A stretch of DNA of 64,000 nt from Moringa oleifera (GCA_021397835.1 JAJFZO010000234.1:1135001-1199000), one strand, 5' to 3'; positions 13,853 through 25,630 are shown, numbered from the stretch's first letter. Made by a program: numbers and translations. Notes: generated by a model from the letters alone, not told the origin.

Positions 13853-15007
13853 TTAATTTAATTTCATTTGATTAACACTAAGTTTCGAAAAAACCCCTAC
13901 CTTCTTTGAAATATCATGAACAGTTCCTATAGGTTGAGCACCTTTCTTAAGGAAATATAAAATAGCAAGAACATTTGAATAGGTTTGATTATTTATCGGA
14001 TCATAAAAACCCACTTTCTGAAGATCTTTTCCTTATCTTTAAGATCAAACATCAATTGCAATGATTCGATAAATGACTCGTTAGGATAGATGTAGATGAA
14101 TACTACCCTCTAGAAACGTATAAGAGGGTTTCTCCTCATATAGCTCGAGAAAAAAATAATTATGATTAGAAATGAGTTTCTGTCTATTTATAAAATTAGA
14201 ATGTCAAATAGATTCATAAAAGACCAAATCAATTAGGCATTTAAGTCCTAAATCCTTTTTTCTTCTTTTCTTTTTGGAAAAAGGAAAAAAAAAGCATTCA
14301 TACTCTTATAACTCAAGTTGGATAAGTCTCAAATAGGTCAATAGAAAACCCTTAGGCATTTCATTTATTAAGTAGTCTCTAAGCCCCTTTTTGTTTGTCT
14401 CTTTTAGAATCGATTTTGATTCTTGATTGTGATCTAATTGTTGAGATAATTTAAAACAAAATGGCCCTTGTTCTAGGATCCTTTATCCTTGCTTTGAATA
14501 ATTAGGTTTAGACATTACTTCGATAATTTTCAATCATTTAAAAAATGGTAGCAACAAGCCCTTTTTTGTTTATGATTTCTTTTTATGAAAAAATCATACA
14601 AAACCTTGATTCATGCATCATACACTTTAAATAAATTTTTTTTGCTTTTTTAACAAATTTTCCTTATGGATTTGAAAAATTGCTTGAAATGGATCCCTTT
14701 AATTTCTACATCGAAAAAAAATATACTTACGAAGTTGGAAAAAACTTATTGATTGGTACTAACTCTAGATCCTTATCCCTTGAGAAAGGAATAAATATTT
14801 TCTCGTTGAGCTTTATGTTGTACTATTTTTTACATTAGAACCCATGAAAAATCAAGATTCTAGTAGAACAAAACAAAGAATGTCGAGCCAAGAGCACTTT
14901 TCTTCTTGTATAAAGTAAAGTGATGTAAAAATCCACAACAGATCATGTCCTTCCATTCAAGTCGCATGTTGCTTTCTATCATATCGTTTCAAATGAAGTT
15001 TTACCAT
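13853..15007 (-). pseudogene. rps16: rps16 pseudogene with group II intron
   Basis: Plastid ribosomal protein bS16. Exon 1 (14968-15007) reads MVKLHLKRYDRKQ. Exon 2 (13853 to about 14078) reads [39 protein letters not shown] and VNQMKLN before the stop. The group II intron of about 0.9 kb lies between. Exon 2 carries Arg-to-stop changes near its start (AIDV*S*R). Both exons keep near-normal lengths. Confidence 0.9.
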
Positions 15008-15483
15008 AACATTCCTCTAGTTTGGAACTAGTGTGTAATTGATTCAATTATGCAATCATGAATAGTCATTGTTTGATCGGTACATAGTAATCTATACTTT
15101 TTCCCTCTATTTGTATATGAAATATGAATGGGATGGAGAATTTATGAAGAAAGAGTCTCAGTAAGAATTCAAATAAATTCCACATTTTATTGTATAAATG
15201 CAATGCCTATTTCATTGCATGAAAGAAAAATACATATTTATATCAATAAAAATATTTAATTATTTATTTAATAACATATATATATTTAAATTCCAACTCT
15301 TGAAACCTATGTTTCCACCTTAATCGGATCACAAGTAGGTGTTATTTGAACTCGATTCAATGGGGAAAAAGAAATTTTTCTTCCCCTTGAATCTTGAAAA
15401 ATTAGAAATAAGAATCACATTTTCTCCAATATTTTACTCTTAAACAGAAGGTTGTTCAAAAAGAATAATATTTATTCTATGCT
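15008..15483. other. rps16-trnQ spacer (copy A)
   Basis: Non-coding plastid spacer. The part from about 15180 to 15483 is also present, inverted, at 46640-46940 in block B. The B copy ends opposite 15180. I see no gene. Confidence 0.8.
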
Positions 15484-15555
15484 CTAGGATGGAAGGATTC
15501 GAACCTTCGAATAACGGGACCAAAACTCATTGCTTTACCGCTTGGCTACGCTCCA
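15484..15555 (-). tRNA. trnQ-UUG: trnQ-UUG relic (copy A)
   Basis: The 72-nt minus-strand sequence matches plastid tRNA-Gln: TGGAGCGTAGCCAAGCGG, the loop around TTTTGGT with anticodon UUG, and GGTTCGAATCCTTCC. The acceptor and T stems carry C-to-T and G-to-A changes. Copy B lies at 46568-46639. Confidence 0.93.
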
Positions 15556-15901
15556 TTTAGATTTCTATTCAACACTAATAAAGACTAATATTGTTAGTGG
15601 CTGTTCGTCGATTCCAGCCCAAATATCTATGAAATAGATTAGATTAGTGTTAGGATTTTAACACATGTAGATATAAAATGAAACCAAAATTTATTGATCA
15701 TTACATATAATTCAATTAAGATATTATATGAAATTATAACTTATTTTATTCTCTTGTGAGAATGGAAGGATTTTTTATTTGGTGAGTTCAAAGAAGTATT
15801 TTTACTCTACCTCACTTTCCTTTCTTTGTTTAGACCTTATATCAATAACATATTAATAACTCAATCAAAATCAAAATATCTACAAGAATAAAATATTTAT
15901 T
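15556..15901. other. trnQ-psbK spacer (copy A)
   Basis: AT-rich non-coding DNA between trnQ and psbK, repeated in inverted orientation at 46223-46567. No gene is recognised. Confidence 0.75.
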
Positions 15902-16086
15902 ATGCTTAATATATTTAAATTGAGCCGTATTTGTTTTAATTTTGCCCTTTTTTGAGTAGTTTTTCGTTCGCCAAATTGCTTGAGGCCTACACTTTTTTTG
16001 AATTTGATCGTAGACGTTATGCCAATAATACCTGTTCTTTTTTTTTTCTCTTAGCCTTTGTTTGGCAAACTGCCATAAGTTTTTGA
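15902..16086 (+). pseudogene. psbK: psbK pseudogene (copy A)
   Basis: Photosystem II subunit K. Opens MLNIFKLSRICFNFALF, then a frameshift and stop. The membrane segment returns in another frame as [14 protein letters not shown] and LLAFVWQTAISF. Total length is 185 nt against 186. One base is missing in the T-run before GAGTAG (near 15953), a loss shared exactly with copy B. An extra T in the later T-run (near 15995) is private to this copy. Confidence 0.93.
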
Positions 16087-16520
16087 TGAGATCCTTAATA
16101 CTATCCTATAAAAATTCATGATTTATTCGAAAAAAAATTTTAACAATTGAGAAGATCAAATAAGTCTTACAGTATGAACGAACTCCTAATTCAGATATTG
16201 AAATTTTTGGGTAGATGTGATAAATCTAGATCATCCTATTTCCTCATTTTGAACCCCTTTTTTCACTGAAAGAACCTAATAGAGTCCACCACAACACAAT
16301 ACCTAATTATTGGTATGAAAAAAATTTTGTAATAGGAAAGACTCAACTCTTATCTTTTTACAAATGAATTCTCAAAATATCAAATCTTTTCTATTTGATT
16401 TAATTTATAGAAATTATCGAAATTGCTTCATTTCTTGGTGTCAAAATAAATAGGATATTGGTACAAAAATAAAGAATCTATTCTCTTTTTTTCCTAAATA
16501 AAGATCTTGGAGATTGTGTA
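16087..16520. other. psbK-psbI spacer (copy A)
   Basis: Non-coding plastid spacer, repeated inverted at 45600-46037. No gene is recognised. Confidence 0.75.
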
Positions 16521-16631
16521 ATGCTTACTCTCAAACTCTTTGTTTACAACATAGTGATATTCTTTGTTTCTCTCTTCATTTTCAGATTCTTATCTAATGA
16601 TCCAGGATGTAATCTCAGACGTGAAGAATAA
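16521..16631 (+). CDS. psbI: psbI, full-length reading frame in NUPT (copy A)
   Basis: Photosystem II reaction-centre subunit I, normally 36 residues with one membrane helix. The frame runs from ATG at 16521 to TAA at 16631 without a stop and has the normal 111-nt length. It opens [19 protein letters not shown] and ends NLRREE. Substitutions against the conserved plastid protein include T10N, V11I, G22R and R30C, the kind expected from drift. No plastid-type expression is expected in the nucleus, so I regard it as an intact but non-functional copy. Confidence 0.85.
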   Translation: MLTLKLFVYNIVIFFVSLFIFRFLSNDPGCNLRREE

Positions 16632-16720
16632 AAAAATAAGGATTTTCTTGCTTGATTTTATAAATGTTATAATATTGTTAGGATTTTATCTATTCCAATT
16701 CCACATCATCAAAAAAGAAA

Positions 16721-16808
16721 TGGAAAGAAAGGGATTCGAACCCTCGGTACGAATAACTCATACAACGAATTAGCAATCTGACGCTTTAGTCCACTCAACC
16801 ATCTCTCC
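16721..16808 (-). tRNA. trnS-GCU: trnS-GCU relic (copy A)
   Basis: An 88-nt minus-strand sequence matches plastid tRNA-Ser with its long variable arm: GGAGAGATGGTTGAGTGG, anticodon loop ATTGCTAA (GCU kept) and GAGGGTTCGAATCCC. Copy B is at 45311-45398. Confidence 0.93.
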
Positions 16809-17694
16809 TAATTGAAAAAGGATAATTACTATCTTACATTACACAAAAAGCAATGCTTAAAAAAAAAAAGCCTTTCTTTACTTTTTTTATACTTTACTTT
16901 TTTTGTATAGATTATTAATTATATACAATACTACTTTTATTGATATATATCTAACTCTTATCAAAAATTCCATTTAGATAAAGAAAAGACTCGAAAGAGA
17001 TATTTCAAATAAAAATATAAAAATGAAGAATATATCTTTGATTTTGTCTAGTCCAAAAAGGTCATTTTTTTATTTTCACAACATGGCCTGGTGAGTACCT
17101 TGTAGGGTTTTTTTTTTTTTTTTGTACAACGAATCAAATCATACCAGTGAATCATAGCTAAAATGATTTATTATTTTTAATTTGAAATACAAAAATGTGT
17201 TTGTGATAAATAATCAAAGTGTCATTTATTTTCTTTTTTTATTTTAATTTTGTTATTTACATTTATTAAAATAAAAGAAAATCTTAATTATAATAATATA
17301 ATATATTTTTTATTTTAAAATTTTATATTATATTATTTTTATAATAAATTGTTTTATAATAAATTTAATTAATTTTTTTAAAAAAATATCTTTAAATATA
17401 TTGAAATAGCAGGAATATGGATTCTTACCAACACATTTTTATGTTATGGCCTAAGCCCTTTTGCTGAGCCCTATCTATCAAAATTCCTCTAACAAAAAAA
17501 TGACCTTCTTATTTTATTTAATTATTAAACTAAATAATTGAAATGAGCCATCTTTTACTAATTTCATTAGGTCTTTTGACAAAATGCGTCAATGTTCTAA
17601 TTGTCAGGATTTTTTTCTGATTCTATTTTATTTTGATTACGTTCAATTGCCTTGTTTGACAAAAGGTCCTTACATATAGAATAATCGCATTGTA
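16809..17694. other. trnS-trnG spacer (copy A)
   Basis: Extremely AT-rich plastid spacer with long A/T tracts, notably 17260-17400. An inverted counterpart lies at 44397-45310. No gene is recognised. Confidence 0.75.
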
Positions 17695-17925
17695 ACAGGT
17701 ATAGTTTAGTGGTAAAAGTGTTATTTTTTTTTATTAACCCCTTTAATAATTAAGGGGTCCTTTCATTTAGTTCATCTTACGATCAAAAATTTTATTTGTT
17801 AAAAGGATTTAATCTTTACCTTTCAATGAAAAATTTGAGGAAGAGTGTACACTCTCGTGGTTTGTATCCAAGAGTCAATTATAAATTGAAAAATTAATTA
17901 GATTATGAAATTACGAAACATAATT
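17695..17925 (+). pseudogene. trnG-UCC: trnG-UCC exon 1 plus intron start, truncated (copy A)
   Basis: Exon 1 (17695-17717) reads ACAGGTATAGTTTAGTGG then TAAAA, the 5' half of plastid tRNA-Gly(UCC), followed by the 5' part of its group II intron. At about 17925 the intron stops and atpA sequence begins. The rest of the intron, exon 2, trnR-UCU and the atpA 3' end are missing, though all are present in block B (43179-44170). Confidence 0.9.
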
Positions 17926-19110
17926 TTTAAATGGCGCAAAGGCTTTTAATTCGACGAATTGAGCCAATTCCAATTTTAATTTGCTAACTACTTGTTTCAT
18001 AGCTTTAATTTGAGCTGAAGATTCGATTCTGGAGACAGAAATACCTATATTAATAGCAGGTCTAATTCTAGCATTGAATAGATTGGCAGATAAGAATATT
18101 TATCCATCTGTAATGGAAATTACATTAGTAAGAATATAAGCCAAATCGTCTCCCGACTGGGTCTCAACTATTGGTAAAGCAGTCATACTTCTTTCACCTA
18201 ACTAAGAGCTTGACTTAGTAGCTCTTTTTAAAAGACATGAATGCAAATAAAAAACATCTCCTAGATAAGCTTCATGACTAGGTGGTCTTCATAATAGAAG
18301 AGACACTTGGCGATAAGCGTGTACTTTTTTGGAAGGATCATCATAAATGATTAAAGTGTGTCATTCATGGTACATAAAATATTCAGCCAAAGCAGCTCTT
18401 ATATAAGGCGTGAGATATTGTAATGTAGCTAGAAAATCCATTGTTTTGGCTACCATAATAGCGTATTCCATTGCCCCCTCTTTCCTGGAAAGTGGTCATT
18501 ATCTGAGCCACAAAAGATTTTTTTTTTTTTTACCAATAGCTACATAAACACATAATATATTTTGCCTTTGTTGATTAAGAATTATATCTATGGTTACTAC
18601 TATTTTACCAGTCTGTCTATCCCTAATAATTTAATTCTCCTTGCCCACGTCCTATAAGGATAATCAAGTCAATAGCAATAAGTCTCATTTGAAGAGGCTC
18701 ATATACAAAACATCTTGAAATAATACCTAGAGCGGGAGGTTCAATTAACCGAGATTCAAAGCTAAAATCTCACCTCGACCATCAATAGGTTTAGCTAGGA
18801 CATTTATAACACGACCTAAATAAGCCTAATTCACGGGTATCTAAGCAATTTTTCTTGTTGCTTTGATAAAACTTCTTTCTTGTATCATCTTACTGTCACC
18901 TATTAATACAACACCAACATTATTTGATTCTAAATTCAAGGCAATGCCTATCGTACCCTTTTTAAATTCTACTAATTCACCTGTCATTACTTCATCAAGA
19001 CCATAAATATGAGAGATGCCATCGCCTACTTGAAGCACGATATCGATATTTACAATCTTTGCTTCTCTATTGTATTGCTCAATACATTCACTGGCTCTAA
19101 TGGTTACCAT
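17926..19110 (-). pseudogene. atpA: atpA pseudogene, 3'-truncated (copy A)
   Basis: Alpha subunit of plastid ATP synthase F1. Starts [16 protein letters not shown] at 19110, with a short deletion removing the [10 protein letters not shown] segment, and continues [17 protein letters not shown] and [13 protein letters not shown] to a Gln-to-stop after ATRKIA. That stop is shared with copy B. Broken remains of the Walker-A region and later parts follow. The last roughly 100 codons are lost at the junction with the trnG intron at about 17925. Confidence 0.94.
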
Positions 19111-19171
19111 GAGTATTTCCTAATTCTTTTTTTTTAAGCAAAAAAATAATGCCTATAATAAAAGCAAAAGA

Positions 19172-19204
19172 CTAATTGATTATTTCTTTCATTGCCCCAA
19201 ACAT
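19172..19204 (-). pseudogene. atpF: atpF C-terminal remnant (copy A)
   Basis: Ten codons plus stop of the ATP synthase b subunit remain: MFGAMKEIIN then TAG at 19172, 61 nt upstream of the atpA start as in plastids. The remnant ends in ATGTTT (AAACAT at 19199-19204 on the plus strand), where atpH-atpI spacer sequence takes over. The rest of atpF and all of atpH are deleted here but present in block B. Confidence 0.85.
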
Positions 19205-19843
19205 CCACAAGAATTGGCTTATAAACATTAGATTACATATACCTAATTCTACCCCCTAACCAACCCCATTTTATATGAATCTTGCTTTTTTGCAAATTCT
19301 TCTCTTCCTTTTATTTATCATTGGATACAATCTAAATGGGTGAATTCATTAGGTCAAATAATTGCATAAAAATAAATATCAGTATTTGATTGAGCTAAAT
19401 TCATATAATTTAATTTATTATTTATTAATATTTTATTTTGGTCAATCATTGAATTGAACAAGATCGACTAAAATTGGAACTGGGCATCGTTTTAAAAAAA
19501 GATCTTTTTTTAATCATTTTTAATCACACGCATAAATTAATACCATAAGAATTCTTATTCAAATTATTTTCTCCTAATATTTAATTTGATTGAAATTGAA
19601 CAAACAAAACAATATAAATATGAAGAGAATATTGATTGGAGGTAGGCATATAAATAAACGGACCGAACGGGAATTTTTGAAAAAATATCTTTTAGATCTC
19701 TTTTTTTTTTTAATTACAATTTCCTAATATCGTAATATGTTTTGCTATTACTCTAGATCGTATGTACCGTATTTGCATATTTATGTTCCCTAAGTAGATT
19801 ATCCATACATTGGATTGGGAAAAAAGACTATTTCAAAAAATAG
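19205..19843. other. atpI-atpH spacer, fused to atpF remnant
   Basis: Non-coding spacer upstream of atpH and downstream of atpI. Its first 60 or so bases correspond, inverted, to 39098-39160 in block B, where the spacer continues normally to atpH. No gene is recognised. Confidence 0.8.
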
Positions 19844-20581
19844 TCAATGATGACCCTCCATAGATTCGCTTATATAAGCCGTAGCTAAAGTTGCAAAAAT
19901 AACAGATTGAATGCCTTTTGTAAATAATCCAAGGAACATCACAGAACCATTAAAGGTACTAAAGAAACAAGAACAAGAACTACTAATTCATGGGCTAATA
20001 TATTTTCGAAAAGTCAAAAACTAAGTGATAAGGGTTTTATGAAATCTTCTAAGATGTTAATCGGTAAAAGAATTGAAGTTAGTTGAATGTATTTACTAAA
20101 ATATCCTAATCCTTGTTTTGGTAAGACCCACATAGAAATATGCTACTGACGTGAGTAAAGCTAAAGCAATAGTAGTATTTATATCATTCGTAGGTGCGGC
20201 TAACTCCCCATGAGGTAACTATATGATTTTCCAAGGTAAAAGCGCACCTAACCAGTTAGAAACAAAAATAAATAGAAATATAGGTCCAATAAAGGGAACC
20301 GATGGACCATATTCTTCTCCAATCTAAGTTTTGCTCACTTCTCGAATGAATTCAAGAACATATTCGAAGAAATTTTGGTTTTTAGTTAGAATGGTTTGTG
20401 GATCTCGAACTACTATAATGGCAGAACCTAATAAGATAGCAATTACAACCCAAGAAGTAATAAGTACTTGAGCATGGACTTGTAAACCACTTATTTGCCA
20501 ATAGAAATGTTGACCTACCTCTACACCAGATAGATCATGTAACCCTTTTAGCGTGTTGATGGAACATGATATAACATTCAT
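19844..20581 (-). pseudogene. atpI: atpI pseudogene (ATP synthase CF0 a subunit)
   Basis: Reads from ATG at 20581 ([19 protein letters not shown], then [16 protein letters not shown] and [15 protein letters not shown]) to the stop at 19844, 738 nt against 744. After FIREVSKT a Gln-to-stop ends the first frame. Later blocks such as [16 protein letters not shown] and EGHH are split over frames. Gene order atpI-rps2-rpoC2 is the plastid order. Confidence 0.93.
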
Positions 20582-20823
20582 ATTGCCCCTTGACAGAAAT
20601 AAGAACTTTAAATTATTTTGATTCAACCATCTCTCTTTTTTGACTTACCTACTTGAATTGTATATTTTGGTTTTGGATACCAACTAAACTAATCATATAA
20701 TGTCCACAGTTATTTTTATTTCTTTTTCTTTTGTGCGGTTCAAGAGTAGTAACTGATTCCACAAATTTAGGGAGTCCTCCCCCCCCCTCGCCCAAAAAAA
20801 AATATTTTTTATCTTATTATTAA

Positions 20824-21532
20824 TCAAGGATTTTCTATATAGTAGAAAGACCCTCACAAATCGTGAATACTAATTTGTTAAGAATTAATCGAATTGAAGC
20901 TATAGCGTCATCATTTATTGGAACCAAAATATCTGCGAGATCGGGATCACAATTTGTATCGATTAAAGAGATTGTTGGAATTCCTAAAGTGATACATTCT
21001 CGAAGAGCCATATATTCTTCTTGCTGATTGATGATGATTACAATATCGGGCAACCTCATCATGTATTTAATCCCGCCTAGATATGTTTGCAAGTGAGATA
21101 ATTGTCTTTTCAACACAGCTACATCTTTTTTCGAAAGGTGGTTGAGCCTCCCTGTCTTTTGTTCTATTTTCAAGTCTCTAAACTTATGAAGTCTCATTTC
21201 TATAGTGAACCAATTTGTTAACATACCACCGAGCCACTTTTTGTTAACGTAATGACACCGAGCACTTATTACAACTCGCACCACTGAATCAGCTGCTTTA
21301 TTTTTTGTCCCAAAAATTAAGAATTGTTTTCCTTTACTTGCTGCATCAAATACTAAATCATAAGCTTCTGATAAAAAATGAGTAGTTCTAGTCAGATTTG
21401 TAATATGAATGCCTTTATGCTTGCAAAGATATAAGGTGCCATTCTAGGATTCCATTTTCTAGTACCATGACCAAAATGAACTCCTGCTTCCATCATCTCT
21501 TCCAAATTGATGTTCCAATATCTTTTTGCCAT
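20824..21532 (-). pseudogene. rps2: rps2 pseudogene (plastid ribosomal protein uS2)
   Basis: Starts [20 protein letters not shown] at 21532. The best-kept stretch (20835-21284) reads [35 protein letters not shown] and [13 protein letters not shown]. It ends near 20824, 709 nt against about 711. A frameshift separates the first third from the rest. Confidence 0.94.
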
Positions 21533-21761
21533 TTCTCCTCACACTTTCTCTTTTTTTTAAAAAAAAAAAAAGAGAGAGAAAGAAGGTACCTGAAATAAGT
21601 AACTGTTCCAATAGAACTTCTATTCTACTAGAAATTGGCCGTTTATATACAATCCAAGCCGTTACTTTCTATTCATTATTATCTTTATTACTGTTAACAA
21701 ATTAACAAATCAAATGACTACAGGAAACAACAAATAGTTAAGTTAAACCATGAATCCACTC

Positions 21762-24680
21762 TTAGGAATCATTAAATCCCATAAAAGATCATTGGATGTA
21801 TTATGTAAATTCTTTGCAATGCAAGAGTCAAATAATTCTCTGTGGTGGAAGAAAATATCTCTCATTTCCCCCTCAAATAAATATAATTTTTTTTATTTCC
21901 AACGGAATGCTGGGTTTTGAACAGTGCACTGATCCTTCGAATCCGGTACTTATGAGGATCATCCCCCCTAGAATAATGTTTTCTTCCAGGCTTTTCAACC
22001 AATTGATACGACCCTGGAGAGTATCTTTTGCTAAAACTTGAGTGGTTTCTTGAAAACTTGCTTTGGATATAAAAACTTTGAGTATTCAGAGATGCTCTCA
22101 TTATTCCTAATAAGATGGCTCAATGACAGATCGCTTCTTTTAAAGCACGTCCCGTTCGTTCTGCTCATAACAATCCAATCAGTTCTTTAGGTAAAAAAAC
22201 ATTAGACATTCCCTATTCTGAAACCAAGACTTTTGATGTTAATTGATGTACAATAGTTTCTATATGCCTATTATGGATTTGCACCCCCTGGGATCGATAA
22301 ACCTTTTGGATCTTATTAACCAAAGAGGTACGACTTTGTACTATGGTTAGCTTAGCACCAATCAATAATCCCCAAGGAATTCCAAGAATTCATGTTATAC
22401 ATTTGTTCCAACCCTCAACTCTCTTTTCTAGGTTCATCGATATCGAATCAATTGAACGTACTTCTAACACTTGTTCCACTTTTACAAGACCTTGTGTTAT
22501 ATCACCAGATCTCGATTTTTCATATATAAATGTAACTAATGTATCTCCTTCATAAAGGATTTCTCTATAATGTCCATGAACAGTTGCTCCTAGAGTAGCC
22601 AAATAAGGCTTAGCTGATCTTATTACTACAAAGTTAATTTGAAGAATTAAAACTTGACCCGATTTTAAGTGCAATTCATTTTTGGCTATACATATATTTT
22701 CACAAATAAATTGCCCAAGACTCATTATTGTAGACGTTTCTTCATTATAATTTTGATAGAGAAAATACCAATTTAAATTGAATGGATTCAAAACGATGTC
22801 ACTCCATCGATAGGGATTATAAATCCTCCCGTTTTCATCCATTAAGTAATATTTAATTACTTGAAAAATATGTTTTAAATTGTTAGGTTGAAAATATTTT
22901 GTTACCGAGATCTGATTATGAGTTATTAAACGATAAAATGAATAAAAATTCACAATTTGAATGGCTGTTCCTAAAGGGCTCGATGAATTTCTAATTGTAA
23001 TTAGAGGATTTTTTTTAATTTTAATAGATTTTTTTATCACATTGTGATATTTTACATGATTGAATGGACCTATTCAAAAACAATTAGATGATGACAAAAT
23101 TATCAATGATTAGCATTCCTTATTTCTATTCAACAACGTATGAATAGGTTTATGATTTTGGCTAAGTGAATGGAATAAAAGGGATTGATGCGATCTGACC
23201 CATTACCAGAGATTAATCCTAAACCTGATAGATCGTTCTTTTTTTTTTTGATATACGAAATATGGGATTTCACTAAGTTGATTCTTATGAAATCTTGAAT
23301 CAGACCATTTGTACTCACTTCAACAAAGAAAGTACAGACTTCTTCGATGGAAGAACTTTTATTGTCTTAGTCCCAATTCAAGAATTAACAAGTTTCGAGC
23401 CAATTGAATACTTGTGTCAGAAATTCCTCGACCCAGTTTGCCATTTTCATAAAGGATATAATTGATAACTCAAAATCGCATATTATCCTTTTCACACCAA
23501 AACAAGATACTTTTTCTTGGTAGGTGTGATCCATTAGACATAGATCTAATTTTTTAATTTCTTTCATTCTTTAGAGTTTACTTTTCACCTTCTTGGCAGT
23601 ATCAAGATGCCACTATGTCGGGATATCTTATCTGTCTTTCTTAGAAAATAGATATCTCCAAAAAAGATTTTAAGTTCAATAGTTTTTTTTCTCTCTATGC
23701 AGACCAATCCACCTATTTGGCTTCTTGTATTTAAAGTGATTCGTGTATCTATTCCAATGATACAATTGTTTCGTACCATTATGAAGAAGATTTGGGTAAA
23801 ATATGCGTTTCCTCAAGAATGAAGAAAAAATCAATCTACCTTCATTTGGTATTTTGTCTTAAATTTTTTGACTCCTCGATACTCAATCACATCCTTTTTT
23901 TTAACGATTGAATGCACCCCTCTAGTTCCATATTTAAGAATTCCTGAACTCTTTGTTTTATATCAACGATTGTCGAAAAAAGCAAAAATACTATTTCTAC
24001 AAAAAAAAAAAACCATTTATGGGTATTTCAATTGAGATACTTGAACATGGCATTAGTTCTCTCTCTTGTTCTTGAATTGATTGGAATGGAATGGTAAATT
24101 GATTTCTTTGCCTCTTTGCTAATAAATCCAAATTCTTATGAAGAATAGCAAAATTTATGAGATTACAATGACCAGTACTTATGATTTGATTAAATTCTGA
24201 ATAATCAGGAATCCCATATTTTTTTATCAGAAATATCCAAACTAAAGAATTTGTGTCTCACTTGATCATTATTCACTAAGAGGCTAGAAATATACCTTCG
24301 TTCGACAGAAAGAGAATGAATGTTCATTTGATCTTAATCCTTATTGAGCGAACGAGGAGCTGGACTGTATCTGCATGAACCTCCTAATAATATCCATAAA
24401 TGGCTTGTTTTTGGTAAGAAATAAACATTACTATATGCAAATTCAGGTGCATGATACATACCAGTACTTCAATGCATTTCTCTTTCTGAGTCTGAATAAA
24501 TATGTTTTTAAAATTAAAAGTGTATGTTCCTGCACGAATCTTAGCAATCACTTGTTCTGATTCTACATATTGATCATTTTGAACTAAAAGAAAACTTTTT
24601 GGTTTAATAGTCACGTTATGTATAATATCTTCACTCTCAATAATTACAGACAAGTCTATATAATGTGTTAAATTCATTTT
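21762..24680 (-). pseudogene. rpoC2: rpoC2 pseudogene, 5'-truncated
   Basis: Beta'' subunit of plastid-encoded RNA polymerase. The C-terminal two thirds are present, from [10 protein letters not shown] and [16 protein letters not shown] (24677 down) through the well-kept 22390-23040 stretch ([55 protein letters not shown]) to the end near 21762 (GFNDS). The N-terminal part, including the region near the polymerase active centre, is absent. At about 24680 the sequence jumps to spacer DNA ahead of trnD. Many stops and frameshifts. Confidence 0.94.
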
Positions 24681-25037
24681 GTATTATATAAGAAATAAGT
24701 CCATTTGTATATGTGCTCCCGTAAAACACATAGTACTCCATTCTATTACATACACGAATGTGAAGCAATCGAAAAATGCAGAGACCCTTTTATTGGAGTC
24801 TTGAATATGATGGATGCTATATATAATTGTACCAATTCTCATACGTCTCTCTGTCATTACTTCAATCAGCATTGATTAAAGTAATGGCGATTCCCATATT
24901 TGTTTGATGAGAAATGAGAAAAGAAAAAAAAAAGCAAAACTAAAAAAAAGCAAAGATACTATTGAAAATAAAATTATGCCATTTGTATCCCTTTTCTATG
25001 AAAAGGGATAGTCGATGTTTTTTTTTTTTTGATTCGT
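24681..25037. other. Spacer fused to rpoC2, probably psbM-trnD spacer
   Basis: Non-coding sequence between truncated rpoC2 and trnD. Its adjacency to trnD suggests the plastid psbM-trnD spacer, but I could not identify psbM, petN, trnC, rpoB or rpoC1, so about 12 kb of normal plastome is missing at the rpoC2 side. The spacer assignment is inference. Confidence 0.6.
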
Positions 25038-25111
25038 CGGGACTGATAGGGCTCGAACCCGCAGCTTTCGCCTTAACAGGGTGGTGCTCTGACCAATTGA
25101 ACTACAATCCT
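25038..25111 (-). tRNA. trnD-GUC: trnD relic with GUC-to-GUU anticodon
   Basis: The minus-strand 74-nt sequence matches plastid tRNA-Asp (GATTGTAGTTCAATTGGTC and GCGGGTTCGAGCCC). The anticodon loop reads CTGTTAA in place of CTGTCAA, so the anticodon is GUU, normally Asn. The first acceptor base is also changed (AGGATT for GGGATT). Confidence 0.92.
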
Positions 25112-25569
25112 AGGGAAATAAAGTGTCCAACATATATATTCTTATGATTTTATTTAAACCATTTCTATTTAAATTTTAGATTTAAATCACCATGTTGTAA
25201 CAAACAGAGGCGCGAGTGATATATTGATATCCACACATGTATGCACTTTAGCGAAAGCAACACAGATTACTGGTAATCCTTTCGTTATTGTCAAATCGAT
25301 TGATAATCAATTTTTCAATAAAAAAAGACTTTTTTTTCTTTACTTTACTTTATTCATTAAACTTTGTACTTAATGATCCTGATATTAATCTAAATCGTTA
25401 GCAAGATCAGAATTTATTGAACAAAAAAAATAAATAGAGCAAATAAAAAAGAAATAGAAATAAAAGTGAAGATATACAGAAAATTTTACTTTTTTTATTC
25501 TTCCCTATCTGATAGGCATTTATGGAAAACAAAATGGGTTATATCATTTCATGGTGGACAACGAATTAT
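25112..25569. other. trnD-trnY spacer
   Basis: AT-rich plastid spacer with poly-A and poly-T runs. No gene is recognised. Confidence 0.7.
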
Positions 25570-25630
25570 TGGGTTGAGTTGGACTTGCGCCAGCGTAGAC
25601 ATATTTCCAATGAATTTACAGTCTGTCCCT
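25570..25630 (-). pseudogene. trnY-GUA: trnY-GUA relic lacking its 5' quarter
   Basis: The minus strand keeps the anticodon arm (GACTGTAAATTC with GUA), the variable arm (ATATGTCTACGCTGG) and a damaged T-arm of plastid tRNA-Tyr. The 5' acceptor strand and D-arm, about 24 nt, are missing. The sequence passes directly from the CCC of the D-stem edge into the following trnY-trnE spacer (AAGAATCAATTTT). Confidence 0.85.

Noticed and set aside
22390..23040. 216-codon frame as a novel protein
   Set aside because: It is the C-terminal region of rpoC2 with recognisable polymerase motifs.
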